From: Candidatus Microbacterium colombiense
GTDB taxonomy: Bacteria > Actinomycetota > Actinomycetes > Actinomycetales > Microbacteriaceae
Direction of reading: 5' to 3'
DNA: 64,000 nt
Assembly (NCBI GenBank): GCA_029203165.1
Contig: CP119308.1
Coordinates: 992,001 to 1,056,000, forward strand
Position numbers and translations under genes: made by a program. This document shows positions 19,888 through 28,744 of this stretch, piece by piece (position 1 is the stretch's first letter; every line of letters begins with the position of its first letter). The notes beneath the pieces are model-generated. The model was not told where the DNA came from. It was given only the letters and a program-made list of their open reading frames with translations, and ran no database searches.

Positions 19888-20084
19888 TAACGAGGCGCGG
19901 ACGTGCTAGTTCGCACCACGTCAAAAACATGCGTCGGCTGTACCGAGTTCCATGAAGAGATGTAGTTGTACCCACTCGGCCCTGAGCCCGCGAGACCCAG
20001 TCGGTCGAAGGTCTCGGTGATCTCCTCGGCGGTGGGGAGATCCTGCACAAGATCGCTAACGGATGTTTCGGTCACGGAAGACAT
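19887..20084 (-). CDS. 65-aa partner protein coupled to the protease
   Basis: A 65-aa acidic protein starting MSSVTETSVSDLVQDLP and ending in a Ser/Thr-rich tail. GGAAAGGGACC precedes the ATG. The stop overlaps the protease start by one base. No family is recognised. It could be an adaptor, inhibitor or substrate of the protease; no direct evidence exists beyond the coupling. Confidence 0.65.
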   Translation of the reverse strand: MSSVTETSVSDLVQDLPTAEEITETFDRLGLAGSGPSGYNYISSWNSVQPTHVFDVVRTSTSAPR

Positions 20085-20160
20085 GGCCGGTCCCTTTCCT
20101 TGGTCTCGACAGTATGACAGATGGACGGCTTACCTTCGATCAACGTTTCCGATGAGTCGT

Positions 20161-21369
20161 TTATGCCAGCTTCGACTCATCATGAGCGCCGTCTCCGACA
20201 TCGACCGGAAGCCTGGTGACGTTGGACGGCTTCACCTTCGGCAGGATCGGCATGAGGTCGGCCAGCTCGGCGGCGCGGTCGTTGACGACGTGCAGGTAGT
20301 GGTCAACGGTGGTGCGCACGTTGGCGTGCCCCAGGTGGTCGCGGACCTCCAGAGGGTTCGCTCCAGCCCCCAGGAGGTGCGATGCGTTGAAGTCGCGGAG
20401 ATCGTGCTCGCGTACCTGGCCACGGACTCCAGCGGCGTCCTGCGCGGGCACCCAGGACTCGTTGAACGCGGAGTCATGGATGAACTCGCTGGCACCCCTC
20501 GGGGCGAACAGAAGGGACTCCGCGAACTCGCCGACGCGCTCGGTCATGTGGCTGTCGATGACGTCGGTCATCCAGCTCGGGAGGGTCACGGCTCGCACAC
20601 CCTTGGCGCTCTTCGGAGGGCCAACGATCCAACCCTGGCCGGTCACGTACTGGGCCTGTCGGGTTACCAGGATGCGATACCGGCCATCGACCGGCGTCAG
20701 GTCGCTGCGGCGCAGGGAACGCCACTCAGACAGGCGCAGACCGCCATATGCAGCGATGAGCACGCCCAGCTTGAACCGGTCGTCAACATGGTGGTGCAGG
20801 GTGGCCAGCTCGTCCACGGTCGGCGGACGGTAGATCTTACCCGCGCTGGTCTTGGTCAGCTTGGCCGGGACCGGGTTGATGCTCACGATGCCGTCCTTTT
20901 CCGCGTCGGTCATGATCGCGCGGAGGAGTCGCGCCTCTGCGGCTGCGGCGGTCTTCCCGGCCTTCATGCGGTCGGCGTGCCATTCACGGACTCGTGCTGT
21001 CGTGATGGCCGTGAGGCGGTCGGCTGCGAATACTGCTAGGCCCTTCCGGAGCTGCCTCTCGTACTCGGTGCGGGTCTTGGGGCGGAGGGGCTCGCCCTTG
21101 GGGGAGAGGCGCTGTTCCACCCACGTGGTGGCGTACAGCCCGAAGGTCTCGGCCCTGACCGCCTTAGGATTCACCCATCGACCGCGCTCGATGTCAGCGC
21201 GCTGAGACGAGAGCCAGCCTCTGGCATCGGTCTTAGTGGAGAACGTCATCGGCGCATAGAACCGCGTCCCCTGGTGCACGTAGCTGGCCTGGAACTTGCC
21301 GTTGGAGCGTACGCGGATGGTGCCGAAGTCCTCGCGGTTGGCCTTGTACTTGCGCTTGGTCTCGGCCAT
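20161..21369 (-). CDS. int: Tyrosine recombinase (integrase)
   Basis: A 402-aa phage-type integrase. It has an N-terminal arm-binding domain (about residues 1-60), a core-binding SAM-like domain (about 75-170) and the catalytic domain with Arg 212 (GLRLSEW), Lys about 253-256 (KSAKG), His 322-Arg 325 (HDLR), His 348 (LGHANVR) and nucleophile Tyr 358 (VDHYLH). ATG 21369 follows GAGGGAG; an upstream in-frame ATG at 21390 is less well placed. It lies 150 bp from the right att repeat, as expected for the enzyme that recombines the tRNA-Arg site. Confidence 0.93.
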   Translation of the reverse strand: MAETKRKYKANREDFGTIRVRSNGKFQASYVHQGTRFYAPMTFSTKTDARGWLSSQRADIERGRWVNPKAVRAETFGLYATTWVEQRLSPKGEPLRPKTRTEYERQLRKGLAVFAADRLTAITTARVREWHADRMKAGKTAAAAEARLLRAIMTDAEKDGIVSINPVPAKLTKTSAGKIYRPPTVDELATLHHHVDDRFKLGVLIAAYGGLRLSEWRSLRRSDLTPVDGRYRILVTRQAQYVTGQGWIVGPPKSAKGVRAVTLPSWMTDVIDSHMTERVGEFAESLLFAPRGASEFIHDSAFNESWVPAQDAAGVRGQVREHDLRDFNASHLLGAGANPLEVRDHLGHANVRTTVDHYLHVVNDRAAELADLMPILPKVKPSNVTRLPVDVGDGAHDESKLA

Positions 21370-21383
21370 GGTCTCCCTCTCGT

Positions 21384-21414
21384 TGGGCATTTCACGGGCA
21401 TTCTGGAATGTCCA
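21384..21414. repeat. Candidate integrase arm-type sites, right side
   Basis: The 20 bp at 21384-21403 equal 12594-12613 exactly, followed by TGGAATGTCCA (21404-21414), the inverse of the motif at 12577-12586. The cluster overlaps the region just upstream of int, so binding could also control int expression. Confidence 0.55.
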
Positions 21415-21521
21415 AGCGAGTCTACACCTGTCCACTCAGTCAGAAGGTTTCGATCTCTGAATCCAGAAATAGCGGGGGTTCACGCGGATCTGCTGGTGAC
21501 AACGGAGTGCCCGAAATAGGC

Positions 21522-21574
21522 GAGCATCTGACTACGGATCAGAAGGTTAGGGGTTCGAGTCCCTTCGGGCGCAC
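21522..21574 (+). repeat. Right attachment repeat (53 bp)
   Basis: Exact copy of tRNA-Arg positions 12467-12519. It lacks the 5' acceptor and D-arm start, so it is not a tRNA gene. It marks the right border of the integrated element. Confidence 0.92.
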
Positions 21575-21581
21575 ATCAGTT

Positions 21582-21613
21582 GAAACGGCTTCCACTTCGG
21601 TGGAGGCCGTTTC
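21582..21613 (+). terminator. Original chromosomal tRNA-Arg terminator
   Basis: Stem of 14 bp, GAAACGGCTTCCAC / GTGGAGGCCGTTTC (one wobble), with loop TTCG. It lies eight bases after the right att repeat, where the terminator of the uninterrupted tRNA gene would be. Confidence 0.8.
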
Positions 21614-21675
21614 TGCGTTGAGGGCGACGTCGTGAGAGGTCAAGACTCGACGCTCCCCGCGGGCTTCCGCGCGGC

Positions 21676-22293
21676 GTGTTTCGAGTCCCCGAGCTGACCC
21701 GCGACGAGGCCTGCCAATACTATGAGCGAGTCGATCTATTCACCGAGTTCGAGGGAGCGTCGATGATGGTCGATTCCATGGCGTTCATGAAGAGCGTTGC
21801 GAGCGACGTGAAGTCCGAGTTCGGTGAGTTTGTAACGATCGACGAGCACGGGCCGGTTGGCTCGGTCGACTATGAGATCAACTTCACTCCACGCGACTCC
21901 GGCGCCGCGCGTATACAGTGGTTCGTCATCTGCGACACCTTCACGATCTGCGTCTCGCCTCGGCTCGAGTGGCAGTCGCAGGAGTGGATCCACTACGAGG
22001 GCGACAATGAGGCCGATCGAGAGCTGAGCCAGGGCTGGTCTCAAGATCTGATCTGGCGAATCATCGGTTCCGGTGCGCGATACGTACGCACGCGATCCTT
22101 GCTGCCTTCGTTCATGAGAAGCACCTACGTGACAGTCGGCGATGAAGCTTTCGATCGCCCTCACGCTGTTCTCGAGTCCTGGAAGTCGTGGCGGCAGTCG
22201 GAGGCTGTTGGTGAAGCACTACGACCGATATCTGAAACGTCCGATAGGGGAATGCGCCGTCGAGCCAGAGCGAGCGCAAGAGGTCGAGGGTGA
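21676..22293 (+). CDS. Hypothetical protein
   Basis: A 205-aa soluble protein with no recognised domain. The GTG at 21676 gives the longest form; a Met near 21763 is a possible alternative start. Trp- and Tyr-rich stretches (RIQWFVICDTF, EWIHYEGDN) suggest a globular alpha/beta fold. Its stop overlaps the GTG of the next gene (GTGA), so the two are coupled. Confidence 0.5.
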   Translation: MFRVPELTRDEACQYYERVDLFTEFEGASMMVDSMAFMKSVASDVKSEFGEFVTIDEHGPVGSVDYEINFTPRDSGAARIQWFVICDTFTICVSPRLEWQSQEWIHYEGDNEADRELSQGWSQDLIWRIIGSGARYVRTRSLLPSFMRSTYVTVGDEAFDRPHAVLESWKSWRQSEAVGEALRPISETSDRGMRRRARASARGRG

Positions 22294-22850
22294 CCCTTCG
22301 ACGTGACACGCCCCGCCCGGTCGGGCGGCGGTGGCACGCGCCGGTGCGCATCGCGGGACAGGCGCTCTTCATGGTTGTGATGGGCGCGCTGCTGGTGTGC
22401 GCGGTCATCCTGGGGATCGACGCAGCATCCACCGCCGATGAACCGATCGTCTGGGGAACCTTCCAGGAGACCGATTGCGAGCAAAGGGCGAAGGGCGGCT
22501 GTCGAAGCATCGGAACGTGGACGAGTGATGATGGAACGATTCGCAAGACAAACGTCAAGTTGGATGGATGGCCCGAGTCCGACGGAAGTGTGCGGGCGTC
22601 GTACCGTCCGCACGGCTTCCTCAACGACGACGAGAACAACATCGTTCACGTTGAGGCCTTCGCCTACGGATGGCTCTGGGGGCCGTGGGCCGGTGTGCTC
22701 TTCATCATCGGCGTGGTCGTGTACTACTCCCGCAAGTGGTGGCCTGCGCGGAGGAGGCATCGCCAGGTTGCGTCTGCTCTGGAGCCAGATTCCTACCCCA
22801 GCAGCTCCACCCCGAACCCCGCCACCACGGCGCGCAGCTCTTCCAGGTAG
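22290..22850 (+). CDS. Hypothetical protein with two transmembrane segments
   Basis: A 186-aa protein with one hydrophobic helix near the N-terminus (ALFMVVMGALLVCAVIL), an extracellular-type domain with two Cys (DCEQRAKGGC) and a second helix (WAGVLFIIGVVVYY). The Ser/Thr/Pro-rich tail overlaps the 3' end of the convergent LysR gene by 58 bp, so the true end may be shorter in relatives. It is coupled to the gene before it. No family is recognised. Confidence 0.55.
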   Translation: MTLRRDTPRPVGRRWHAPVRIAGQALFMVVMGALLVCAVILGIDAASTADEPIVWGTFQETDCEQRAKGGCRSIGTWTSDDGTIRKTNVKLDGWPESDGSVRASYRPHGFLNDDENNIVHVEAFAYGWLWGPWAGVLFIIGVVVYYSRKWWPARRRHRQVASALEPDSYPSSSTPNPATTARSSSR

Positions 22851-23734
22851 CGCTGCGCCTGCTCGGTGAGCGGGATCGCGGACTGGCCGATCCAGCCGAT
22901 CTCGATGCGTTCGTCGACGTCGAGCGGGATCGCGACGATCTCGGGGTCGAGGTCGTCGCTGATGATGCCGGTCGAGATCGTGTAGCCGTCGAGACCGATC
23001 ATGAGGTTGAAGATGGTCGCGCGGTCGGAAACCCGGATCTCCTGCTTGCTCGACAGGGTCGAGAGGATCTCCTCGGCGAAGTAGAACGAGTTGTTCGCGC
23101 CCTGGTCGAAGGTGAGCCGCGGGAGCTCGGCGAGGTCGTCGAGGGTGACGCTCTCGCGAGAGGCGAGCGGGTTCTTCCGTGAGATGAAGATGTGCGGCTC
23201 GGCGAGGAAGAGCGGGTGGAACGCGAGCCCGGAGTCGCGCAGCAGTTTGTCGATCACGTTGCCGTTGAAGTCGTTCCGGTAGAGGATGCCGAGCTCGCTG
23301 CGGAGCGTGCGGACGTCTTCGATGATGTCCCAGGTGCGCGTCTCCCGCAGTGAGAACTCGTACTCGGCTGCGTTGCTGCCCTTCACCATGCGCACGAACG
23401 CGTCGACCACGAAGGAGTAGTGCTGCGCCGATACTCCGAGCAGACGGCGGGAGGGCGGGCGGCCGAGGTAGCGCTGCTCGAGCAGCTCCACCTGCTCGGT
23501 GACCTGCCGCGCGTAGCCGAGGAACTCCGCGCCGTCGTCGGTGAGCGTCACGCCGCGGGCGGATCGCAGGAAGAGGGTGCGGCCGATGCGTGCCTCGAGG
23601 TCCTTCATCGCCGCTGACATGGTCGGCTGCGAGACGTAGAGCAGATCGGCGGCCGCGCTGATCGACCCTTCCGCCGCGACCTCGATGAAATACAGGAGCT
23701 GTTGCAGGGTGATGCTGTTGGATCCGCGCGCCAT
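22793..23734 (-). CDS. LysR-type regulator, divergent from mesX
   Basis: A 313-aa LysR-type regulator: N-terminal winged HTH (about residues 8-65, AAADLLYVSQPTMSAAMKDLE) and a periplasmic-binding-like effector domain. It is divergent from the mesX-mesD genes and shares their upstream region, the usual arrangement for control of a neighbouring operon. The inducer is unknown; a methionine or sulfur signal would fit the target genes. Confidence 0.9.
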   Translation of the reverse strand: MARGSNSITLQQLLYFIEVAAEGSISAAADLLYVSQPTMSAAMKDLEARIGRTLFLRSARGVTLTDDGAEFLGYARQVTEQVELLEQRYLGRPPSRRLLGVSAQHYSFVVDAFVRMVKGSNAAEYEFSLRETRTWDIIEDVRTLRSELGILYRNDFNGNVIDKLLRDSGLAFHPLFLAEPHIFISRKNPLASRESVTLDDLAELPRLTFDQGANNSFYFAEEILSTLSSKQEIRVSDRATIFNLMIGLDGYTISTGIISDDLDPEIVAIPLDVDERIEIGWIGQSAIPLTEQAQRYLEELRAVVAGFGVELLG

Positions 23735-23741
23735 AGGTAGA

Positions 23742-23761
23742 GGCTATAACAATGCATAGCC
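23742..23761. promoter_or_regulatory. LysR box between lysR and mesX
   Basis: GGCTAT-N8-ATAGCC inverted repeat 7 bp upstream of the LysR start and about 100 bp before mesX. It fits the T-N11-A type recognised by LysR-type regulators. Confidence 0.6.
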
Positions 23762-23859
23762 CCGGCGAGTTACTCGATATTCCACTCGCGGATGCACCAT
23801 GGCTGTACAGACTTCCGCGCGGCCGACCGGGCCGCTCACCGCTATCAGATGGGCCCATC

Positions 23860-24853
23860 ATGGCGAACGAGTTCACGTTCAACATCTCCACCACTCGCTT
23901 CGACGAGGACTACGCGCCGTCGGAGAACTCGCGCATCACCACGAACTTCGCCAACCTGGCTCGCGGTGAACACCGCCAGCAGAACCTCCGCAACGCCCTG
24001 ACGATGATCGACCGCCGCTTCAACGATCTCGCGCACTGGGACAACCCGACCCGTGACCGCTACACCGTCGAGCTCGAGATCGTCTCGGTCGAGCTGGAGT
24101 TCACGGCGGGCGATGAGGATCAGGAGTTCCCTCTCCTCGAGGTCCTCGACATCCAGATCCTCGACCGGCAGACCGGCGAGCGTCACCACGGCATCGTGGG
24201 GAACAACTTCTCCTCGTACGTGCGCGACTACGACTTCAGCGTGCTGCTGCCGGCCGTCACGGAGGCTGCGGGGAAGTTCACCCTGCCCGATGAGTTCGGC
24301 GTTCTGCACGGCAAGCTCTTCCAGCACTTCCTCGCATCCGACGCCTACCAGGCGCGATTCTCGACCTCGCCGGTCATCTGCATCAGCGTCTCGACGAGCA
24401 AGGAGTACCAGCGCACCGCGAACCAGCACCCGATCCTCGGCGTGGAGTATCAGCAGGACGACTACTCCCTGACCGACGAGTACTTCGGCAAGATGGGTCT
24501 CAACGTGCGCTACTTCATGCCTCCCGGAAGCGTCGCGCCGCTCGCGTTCTACTTCCGGGGCGATCTGCTCGCGGACTACTCCAACCTGCAGCTGATCGGC
24601 ACGATCAGCACGATGGAGACGTTCCAGAAGATCTACCGTCCGGAGATCTACAACGCGAACTCGGCTGCCGCGAGCACCTACCGGCCGACCCTCGACCAGC
24701 ACGACTACTCGCGGTACGAAGGTCTCGTACGACCGCGAAGAGCGCAACCAGCTCGCGCGGGCGCAGGGCAAGCACACGGCGGAGCACTTCATCGAGCCGC
24801 ACAAGGACGTGCTCGACCGGTGGGCCGCGAACTACCCGACTCCGGTCGCGTGA
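23860..24853 (+). pseudogene. mesX: MesX (DUF1852), with an apparent +1 frameshift near the 3' end
   Basis: Residues from MANEFTFNISTTRFDEDY onward closely match MesX (DUF1852), the partner that the folate-independent, oxygen-needing methionine synthase MesD requires. The frame is intact to RYEGLV (about 24720), then leaves the family. Reading one base less at the GG of 24721-24722 restores VSYDREERNQLARAQGK and ends at the TGA 24851-24853, close to the normal length of about 330 aa. So one extra G is present, either an assembly error or a real mutation. ATG 23860 matches the family start; the frame is open upstream without homology. Confidence 0.85.
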
Positions 24854-24872
24854 CGGGCGAAGGATCACGATC

Positions 24873-25909
24873 ATGAACACTCTCTCCCCACGTCGATCGT
24901 CGGCAGCCTTCCGAAGCCGTCGTGGCTCGCGCAGCCGGAGACCCTCTGGTCTCCGTGGCGGCTGCCGGCGACGACCCTGGTCGAAGGCAAGCAGGATGCG
25001 CTGCGCCTCGCTGTCGAGGAGCAGCGCCAGGCCGGCCTCGACATCATCAGCGACGGCGAGCAGACCCGCCAGCACTTCGTCACGACGTTCATCGAGCACC
25101 TCGACGGTGTCGACTTCGATCAGCGCGAGACGGTGCGCATCCGCAATCGGTACGACGCGAGCGTGCCCACCGTCGTCGGTGCCGTGAGTCGTCAGAGGTC
25201 CGTGTTCGTCGAGGATGCGAAGTACCTTCGTCAGCAGACCGACCAGCCCATCAAGTGGGCGCTCCCCGGTCCGATGACGATGATCGACACGCTCGCCGAC
25301 CGTCACTACAAGAGCCGCGAGAAGCTCGCCTGGGAGTTCGCGACGATCCTCAACCAGGAGGCGCGCGAGCTCGAGGCCGCAGGCGTCGACGTCATCCAGT
25401 TCGACGAGCCGTCCTTCAACGTCTTCTTCGACGAGCTGAAGGACTGGGGTGTCGCGGCACTGGAGCGTGCGGCCGAGGGCCTGCGCGCCGAGACCGTCGT
25501 GCACATCTGTTACGGCTACGGCATCAAGGCGAACACCGATTGGAAGGCGACGCTCGGGGCGGAGTGGCGGCAATACGAGGAGTCGTTCCCGTTGCTGCAG
25601 CAGTCCACGATCGACACCGTCTCGCTGGAGAGCCGCAACTCCCACGTGCCGCTGGAATTGCTCGAACTCATCCGTGGCAAGAAGGTGATGCTCGGAGCGA
25701 TCGACGTGGCCAGCGAGACGATCGAGACTTCGGAGCAGGTCGCCGAGACCCTTCGCGACGCGCTCGCCTACGTGGATGCCGACAAGCTGATCGCGAGCAC
25801 GAACTGCGGAATGGCCCCGCTGCCGCGCTCGGTCGCACGAGGCAAGCTGGCCGCGCTCAGCGCGGGCGCGGCGATCCTGCGCGAGGAGCTCGTCGGCGCG
25901 AAGGTCTAG
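24873..25909 (+). pseudogene. mesD: MesD-type core methionine synthase, with an apparent frameshift near the 5' end
   Basis: This encodes a MetE C-terminal-type methionine synthase core without the MetE N-terminal half (about 345 aa if repaired). Family features are TSIVGSLPKPSWLA at the N-terminus, SDGEQTRQHF, QFDEPSFNVFF, the zinc-type region HICYGYG with Cys, and STNCGMAPL with the second Cys. The ATG at 24873 (MNTL) is in a different frame from TSIVGS, which starts at 24890; one missing C near 24885-24889 would join them. In the body frame there is no ATG, GTG or TTG between the mesX stop and 24890. It follows mesX by 19 bp. MesD enzymes make methionine without folate, using MesX and oxygen. 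Confidence 0.85.
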
Positions 25910-25951
25910 ATCGCGGCGGGGTTGTCTCGGCAGGTCAGTCGAGCAGCGGAA

Positions 25952-26884
25952 TCAGTCGAGCAGTGAGGTGATGGCGGGGTCGCGGTGTGCGACCTCGACC
26001 GCGGTCGACAGGATCACGTCGCGCATCGCAGCGACGGCCACGGCGGGAGTGACGTCGGATCGGTGGGCGAGGCTCACCACACGCGTCATCATCGGATGCG
26101 TGAGGCGCACCGAGCGCAGCGCCGGCTGATCGAGCAGCACCATCGCGGGTACCACGGCCACGCCGATTCCGCGCTCGACGAAACGGAGCACGGCATCCAT
26201 CTCGGCGCCCTCCAGCACGTGGTTGGGTGTGAGCCCGGCCGAGCGGAAAGCGGCGTCGGTCGCCGCGCGCAGCTCGTAGGTCTCGTCGAGGGCGATGAGG
26301 GGCAGCGTGGCGAGGTAGTCGAGCCCGATCGACGGCGTCACCGCGATCGGAGCCCGGGATGCCGCCGACACGACGACGAGCTCTTCGGTGAGGAGCGGCG
26401 TTCTCGTGAGGCTGAAGCCGGAAGGCGGGGGACCGTCGGACTCGGTGATGAGCGCGATGTCGACCGCGCCGATCGCCAGCTGCTCCACCAGCGCGCGGGA
26501 ACCGCTCTCGATGAGATGGAGGTCGACGCCGGGGTGGGATGAGTGAAAGGTGCTGATCGCCTCGGCGACGAGGCTGATGCAGAGCGTGGGCGGGGCGCCG
26601 AGGCGCACCCGACCGCGGCGGAGTCCCGCGAGCTCACCCATCTCCTCACGGATCGCTTCGGCTTCGGCCAGCATGCGCTGCGCGCGGGGGAGCAGGGCAT
26701 CACCAGACGCGGTCAACGTGATGTGTCCGCGCGCGCGGTGGAAGAGTTCGGTTCCGAGCTCTCGCTCGAGTGTGGAGATCTGTCGGCTGAGCGACGGCTG
26801 CGCCAGATGCAGGTGCTCGGACGCTCGGGTGAAATGACCGAGCCGTGCGATCTCGACGAATCCTCGAAGCTGCTCCAGATTCAT
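25952..26884 (-). CDS. LysR-type regulator, divergent from flavoprotein gene
   Basis: A 310-aa LysR-type regulator starting MNLEQLRGFVEIARLGHFTRA, with HTH (about residues 18-37, SEHLHLAQPSLSRQISTLE) and an effector-binding domain. It is divergent from the SdhA-like flavoprotein gene 73 bp away. A TCTA-N10-TAGA motif (26893-26910) lies just upstream of its start. It probably controls the flavoprotein and itself. Confidence 0.9.
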   Translation of the reverse strand: MNLEQLRGFVEIARLGHFTRASEHLHLAQPSLSRQISTLERELGTELFHRARGHITLTASGDALLPRAQRMLAEAEAIREEMGELAGLRRGRVRLGAPPTLCISLVAEAISTFHSSHPGVDLHLIESGSRALVEQLAIGAVDIALITESDGPPPSGFSLTRTPLLTEELVVVSAASRAPIAVTPSIGLDYLATLPLIALDETYELRAATDAAFRSAGLTPNHVLEGAEMDAVLRFVERGIGVAVVPAMVLLDQPALRSVRLTHPMMTRVVSLAHRSDVTPAVAVAAMRDVILSTAVEVAHRDPAITSLLD

Positions 26885-26956
26885 AGGCCCAGTCTATCGA
26901 AACCAGTAGAACTATGCATTGGACGGTATTAGGGTGACCTAACTAGCGTTGATCTC

Positions 26957-28687
26957 ATGAGTACACGCGAACGTCAGATCTCCACTACGGTCCTGGTCAT
27001 CGGAACCGGAGGCTCCGGGCTGCGGGCGGCGATCGAGATCGCCGAACACGGTGTCGATGTCCTCGCCGTCGGCAAGCGCCCCCGTCAGGATGCCCACACG
27101 TCCCTCGCCGCCGGTGGCATCAATGCCGCCCTCGGCACGATGGACGAAGCCGACACCTGGCAGCAGCACGCTGCCGACACCATCAAGGAGAGCTACCTGC
27201 TCGCCAACCCGCACACGGTCGAGATCGTGACGCAGGGAGCGGAGCGCGGCATCCGCGACCTCGAACGCTGGGGCATGGACTTCGCCCGCGAGGACGACGG
27301 CCGCATCTCGCAGCGCTTCTTCGGCGCGCACACCTTCCGCCGCACGGCCTTCTCGGGCGACTACACGGGCCTCGAGATCCAGCGCACCCTCGTGCGCAAG
27401 GCCGAGCAGCTCGAGGTGCCGATCCTCGACAACGTCTACATCACGCGCCTGCTCGTGCGCGATAACGTGATCTTCGGCGCCTACGGTTTCGACCAGGCCG
27501 ACGGCACGCGCTACCTGATCCACGCCGACTCGGTGATCCTCGCCGCCGGCGGACACAATCGCATCTGGCGCCGCACCTCCTCGCGTCGCGACGAGAACAC
27601 CGGCGACTCCTTCCGCCTCGCGGTCGACGCCGGCGCCCGTCTGCGCGACCCCGAGCTCGTGCAGTTCCACCCGTCCGGCATCATCGAGCCCGAGAACGCC
27701 GCGGGCACGTTGATCTCCGAGGCTGCTCGTGGCGAGGGCGGGGTGCTGCGCAACGCCCTCGGTGAGCGCTTCATGCCGAAGTACGACCCGGAGCGTCAGG
27801 AGCTGTCGACCCGCGACCGGGTCGCGCTCGCCGCGTACACCGAGATCAAGGAGGGGCGCGGCACCGAGAACGGCGGCGTCTGGCTCGACGTCTCGCACCT
27901 GCCGCGCGAAGTGATCATGACCCGTCTGCCGCGCGTCTACCAGACGATGATGGAGCTGCAGATGCTCGACATCACCACTGATCCGATCGAGATCGCGCCG
28001 ACCGCGCACTACTCGATGGGTGGAGTGTGGGTGCGTCCGGAGGATCACCAGACCGACGTCGAGGGCCTCTACGCGATCGGCGAGGCCTCCAGTGGCCTCC
28101 ACGGCGCGAACCGTCTCGGCGGCAACTCGCTCATCGAGCTTCTCGTCTACGGCAGGATCGTCGGACAGGCCGCGATGGAGCATGCGGCGGGTCTCGAGGC
28201 GCAGAACCGCTCGGCGGAGGCAGTGGCCGTGGCACGCGCCGAGATCGCCGATCTGCTCGCCGCCGACGGTCGCGAGAACGTCCGCGCCCTGCAGCGCGCC
28301 ATCCGCAACACGATGACCGAGTACGCCGGCGTGGTCCGCGACGAGGAGGGTCTGCGGGCGGGTCTCGCCGAGCTCGACATGATCGAGGGGCGCATGGAAG
28401 ACATCGGCATCCACCCCGACATCGCCGGGTTCCAGGACCTCGCGCACGCGTTCGATCTCAAGGCCTCGGCGCTCGCCGCCCGCGCCACCATGGAGGCCGC
28501 GCTGGAACGTCGCGAGACTCGCGGATGCCACAACCGCAGCGACTTCCCCGACACCGACCCGACGCTGCAGGTGAACCTCGTCTGGAGCCCCCGCGACGGC
28601 ATCACGCACGAGGCGATCCCCGAGATCCCCGTCGAGATCGCCGAGCTCATGCGCGAGGTCGACACCGCGGGCAAGCTCGTCGAGTAA
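26957..28687 (+). CDS. FAD-dependent SdhA/FrdA/L-aspartate-oxidase-like flavoprotein
   Basis: A 576-aa FAD-binding protein of the succinate dehydrogenase/fumarate reductase flavoprotein family. It has the dinucleotide motif VIGTGGSGLRAAIE near the N-terminus, TSLAAGGINAA, the substrate region HYSMGGVWV, the FAD motif HGANRLGGNSLIE and the C-terminal CHNRSDFPD stretch. No iron-sulfur or membrane subunit gene lies beside it, so it is not a normal respiratory SDH. It may be a soluble oxidase or dehydrogenase for a small dicarboxylate or amino acid. A divergent LysR regulator suggests substrate-induced expression. Confidence 0.82.
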   Translation: MSTRERQISTTVLVIGTGGSGLRAAIEIAEHGVDVLAVGKRPRQDAHTSLAAGGINAALGTMDEADTWQQHAADTIKESYLLANPHTVEIVTQGAERGIRDLERWGMDFAREDDGRISQRFFGAHTFRRTAFSGDYTGLEIQRTLVRKAEQLEVPILDNVYITRLLVRDNVIFGAYGFDQADGTRYLIHADSVILAAGGHNRIWRRTSSRRDENTGDSFRLAVDAGARLRDPELVQFHPSGIIEPENAAGTLISEAARGEGGVLRNALGERFMPKYDPERQELSTRDRVALAAYTEIKEGRGTENGGVWLDVSHLPREVIMTRLPRVYQTMMELQMLDITTDPIEIAPTAHYSMGGVWVRPEDHQTDVEGLYAIGEASSGLHGANRLGGNSLIELLVYGRIVGQAAMEHAAGLEAQNRSAEAVAVARAEIADLLAADGRENVRALQRAIRNTMTEYAGVVRDEEGLRAGLAELDMIEGRMEDIGIHPDIAGFQDLAHAFDLKASALAARATMEAALERRETRGCHNRSDFPDTDPTLQVNLVWSPRDGITHEAIPEIPVEIAELMREVDTAGKLVE

Positions 28688-28710
28688 TCGTCACCCGGTT
28701 CGTGCTCTTC

Positions 28711-28744
28711 GAGGAGCTGCAGGTCAGTCGGCCTGCGGCTCCTC
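28711..28744. terminator. Hairpin between convergent genes
   Basis: Stem GAGGAGCTGCAGG / CCTGCGGCTCCTC (13 bp, one mismatch), loop TCAGTCGG. It lies after the flavoprotein gene and overlaps the 3' end of the convergent small gene, so it may stop transcription from both sides. Its 19-bp core recurs at 61190-61208. Confidence 0.6.

Larger units (their letters stand above)
12467..21574. mobile_element. Integrated element in tRNA-Arg: Int, Xis-like, HUH Rep, protease cargo
   Basis: About 9.1 kb bounded by perfect 53-bp direct repeats. It carries a tyrosine integrase next to the right repeat, an excisionase-like HTH protein, an HUH-motif replication initiator, a WhiB-like protein, two membrane proteins, a ClpP-fold protease with a coupled 65-aa partner, and several unknown proteins, mostly on the minus strand. 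Int plus Xis plus rolling-circle Rep resembles actinomycete integrative elements of the pSAM2 type, but no FtsK/TraB translocase is seen. It may be mobilised by others, be a phage satellite, or be degraded. Confidence 0.85.

Noticed and set aside
21522..21574. Second tRNA-Arg gene
   Set aside because: The 5' acceptor strand and most of the D arm are missing; it is the att repeat only.
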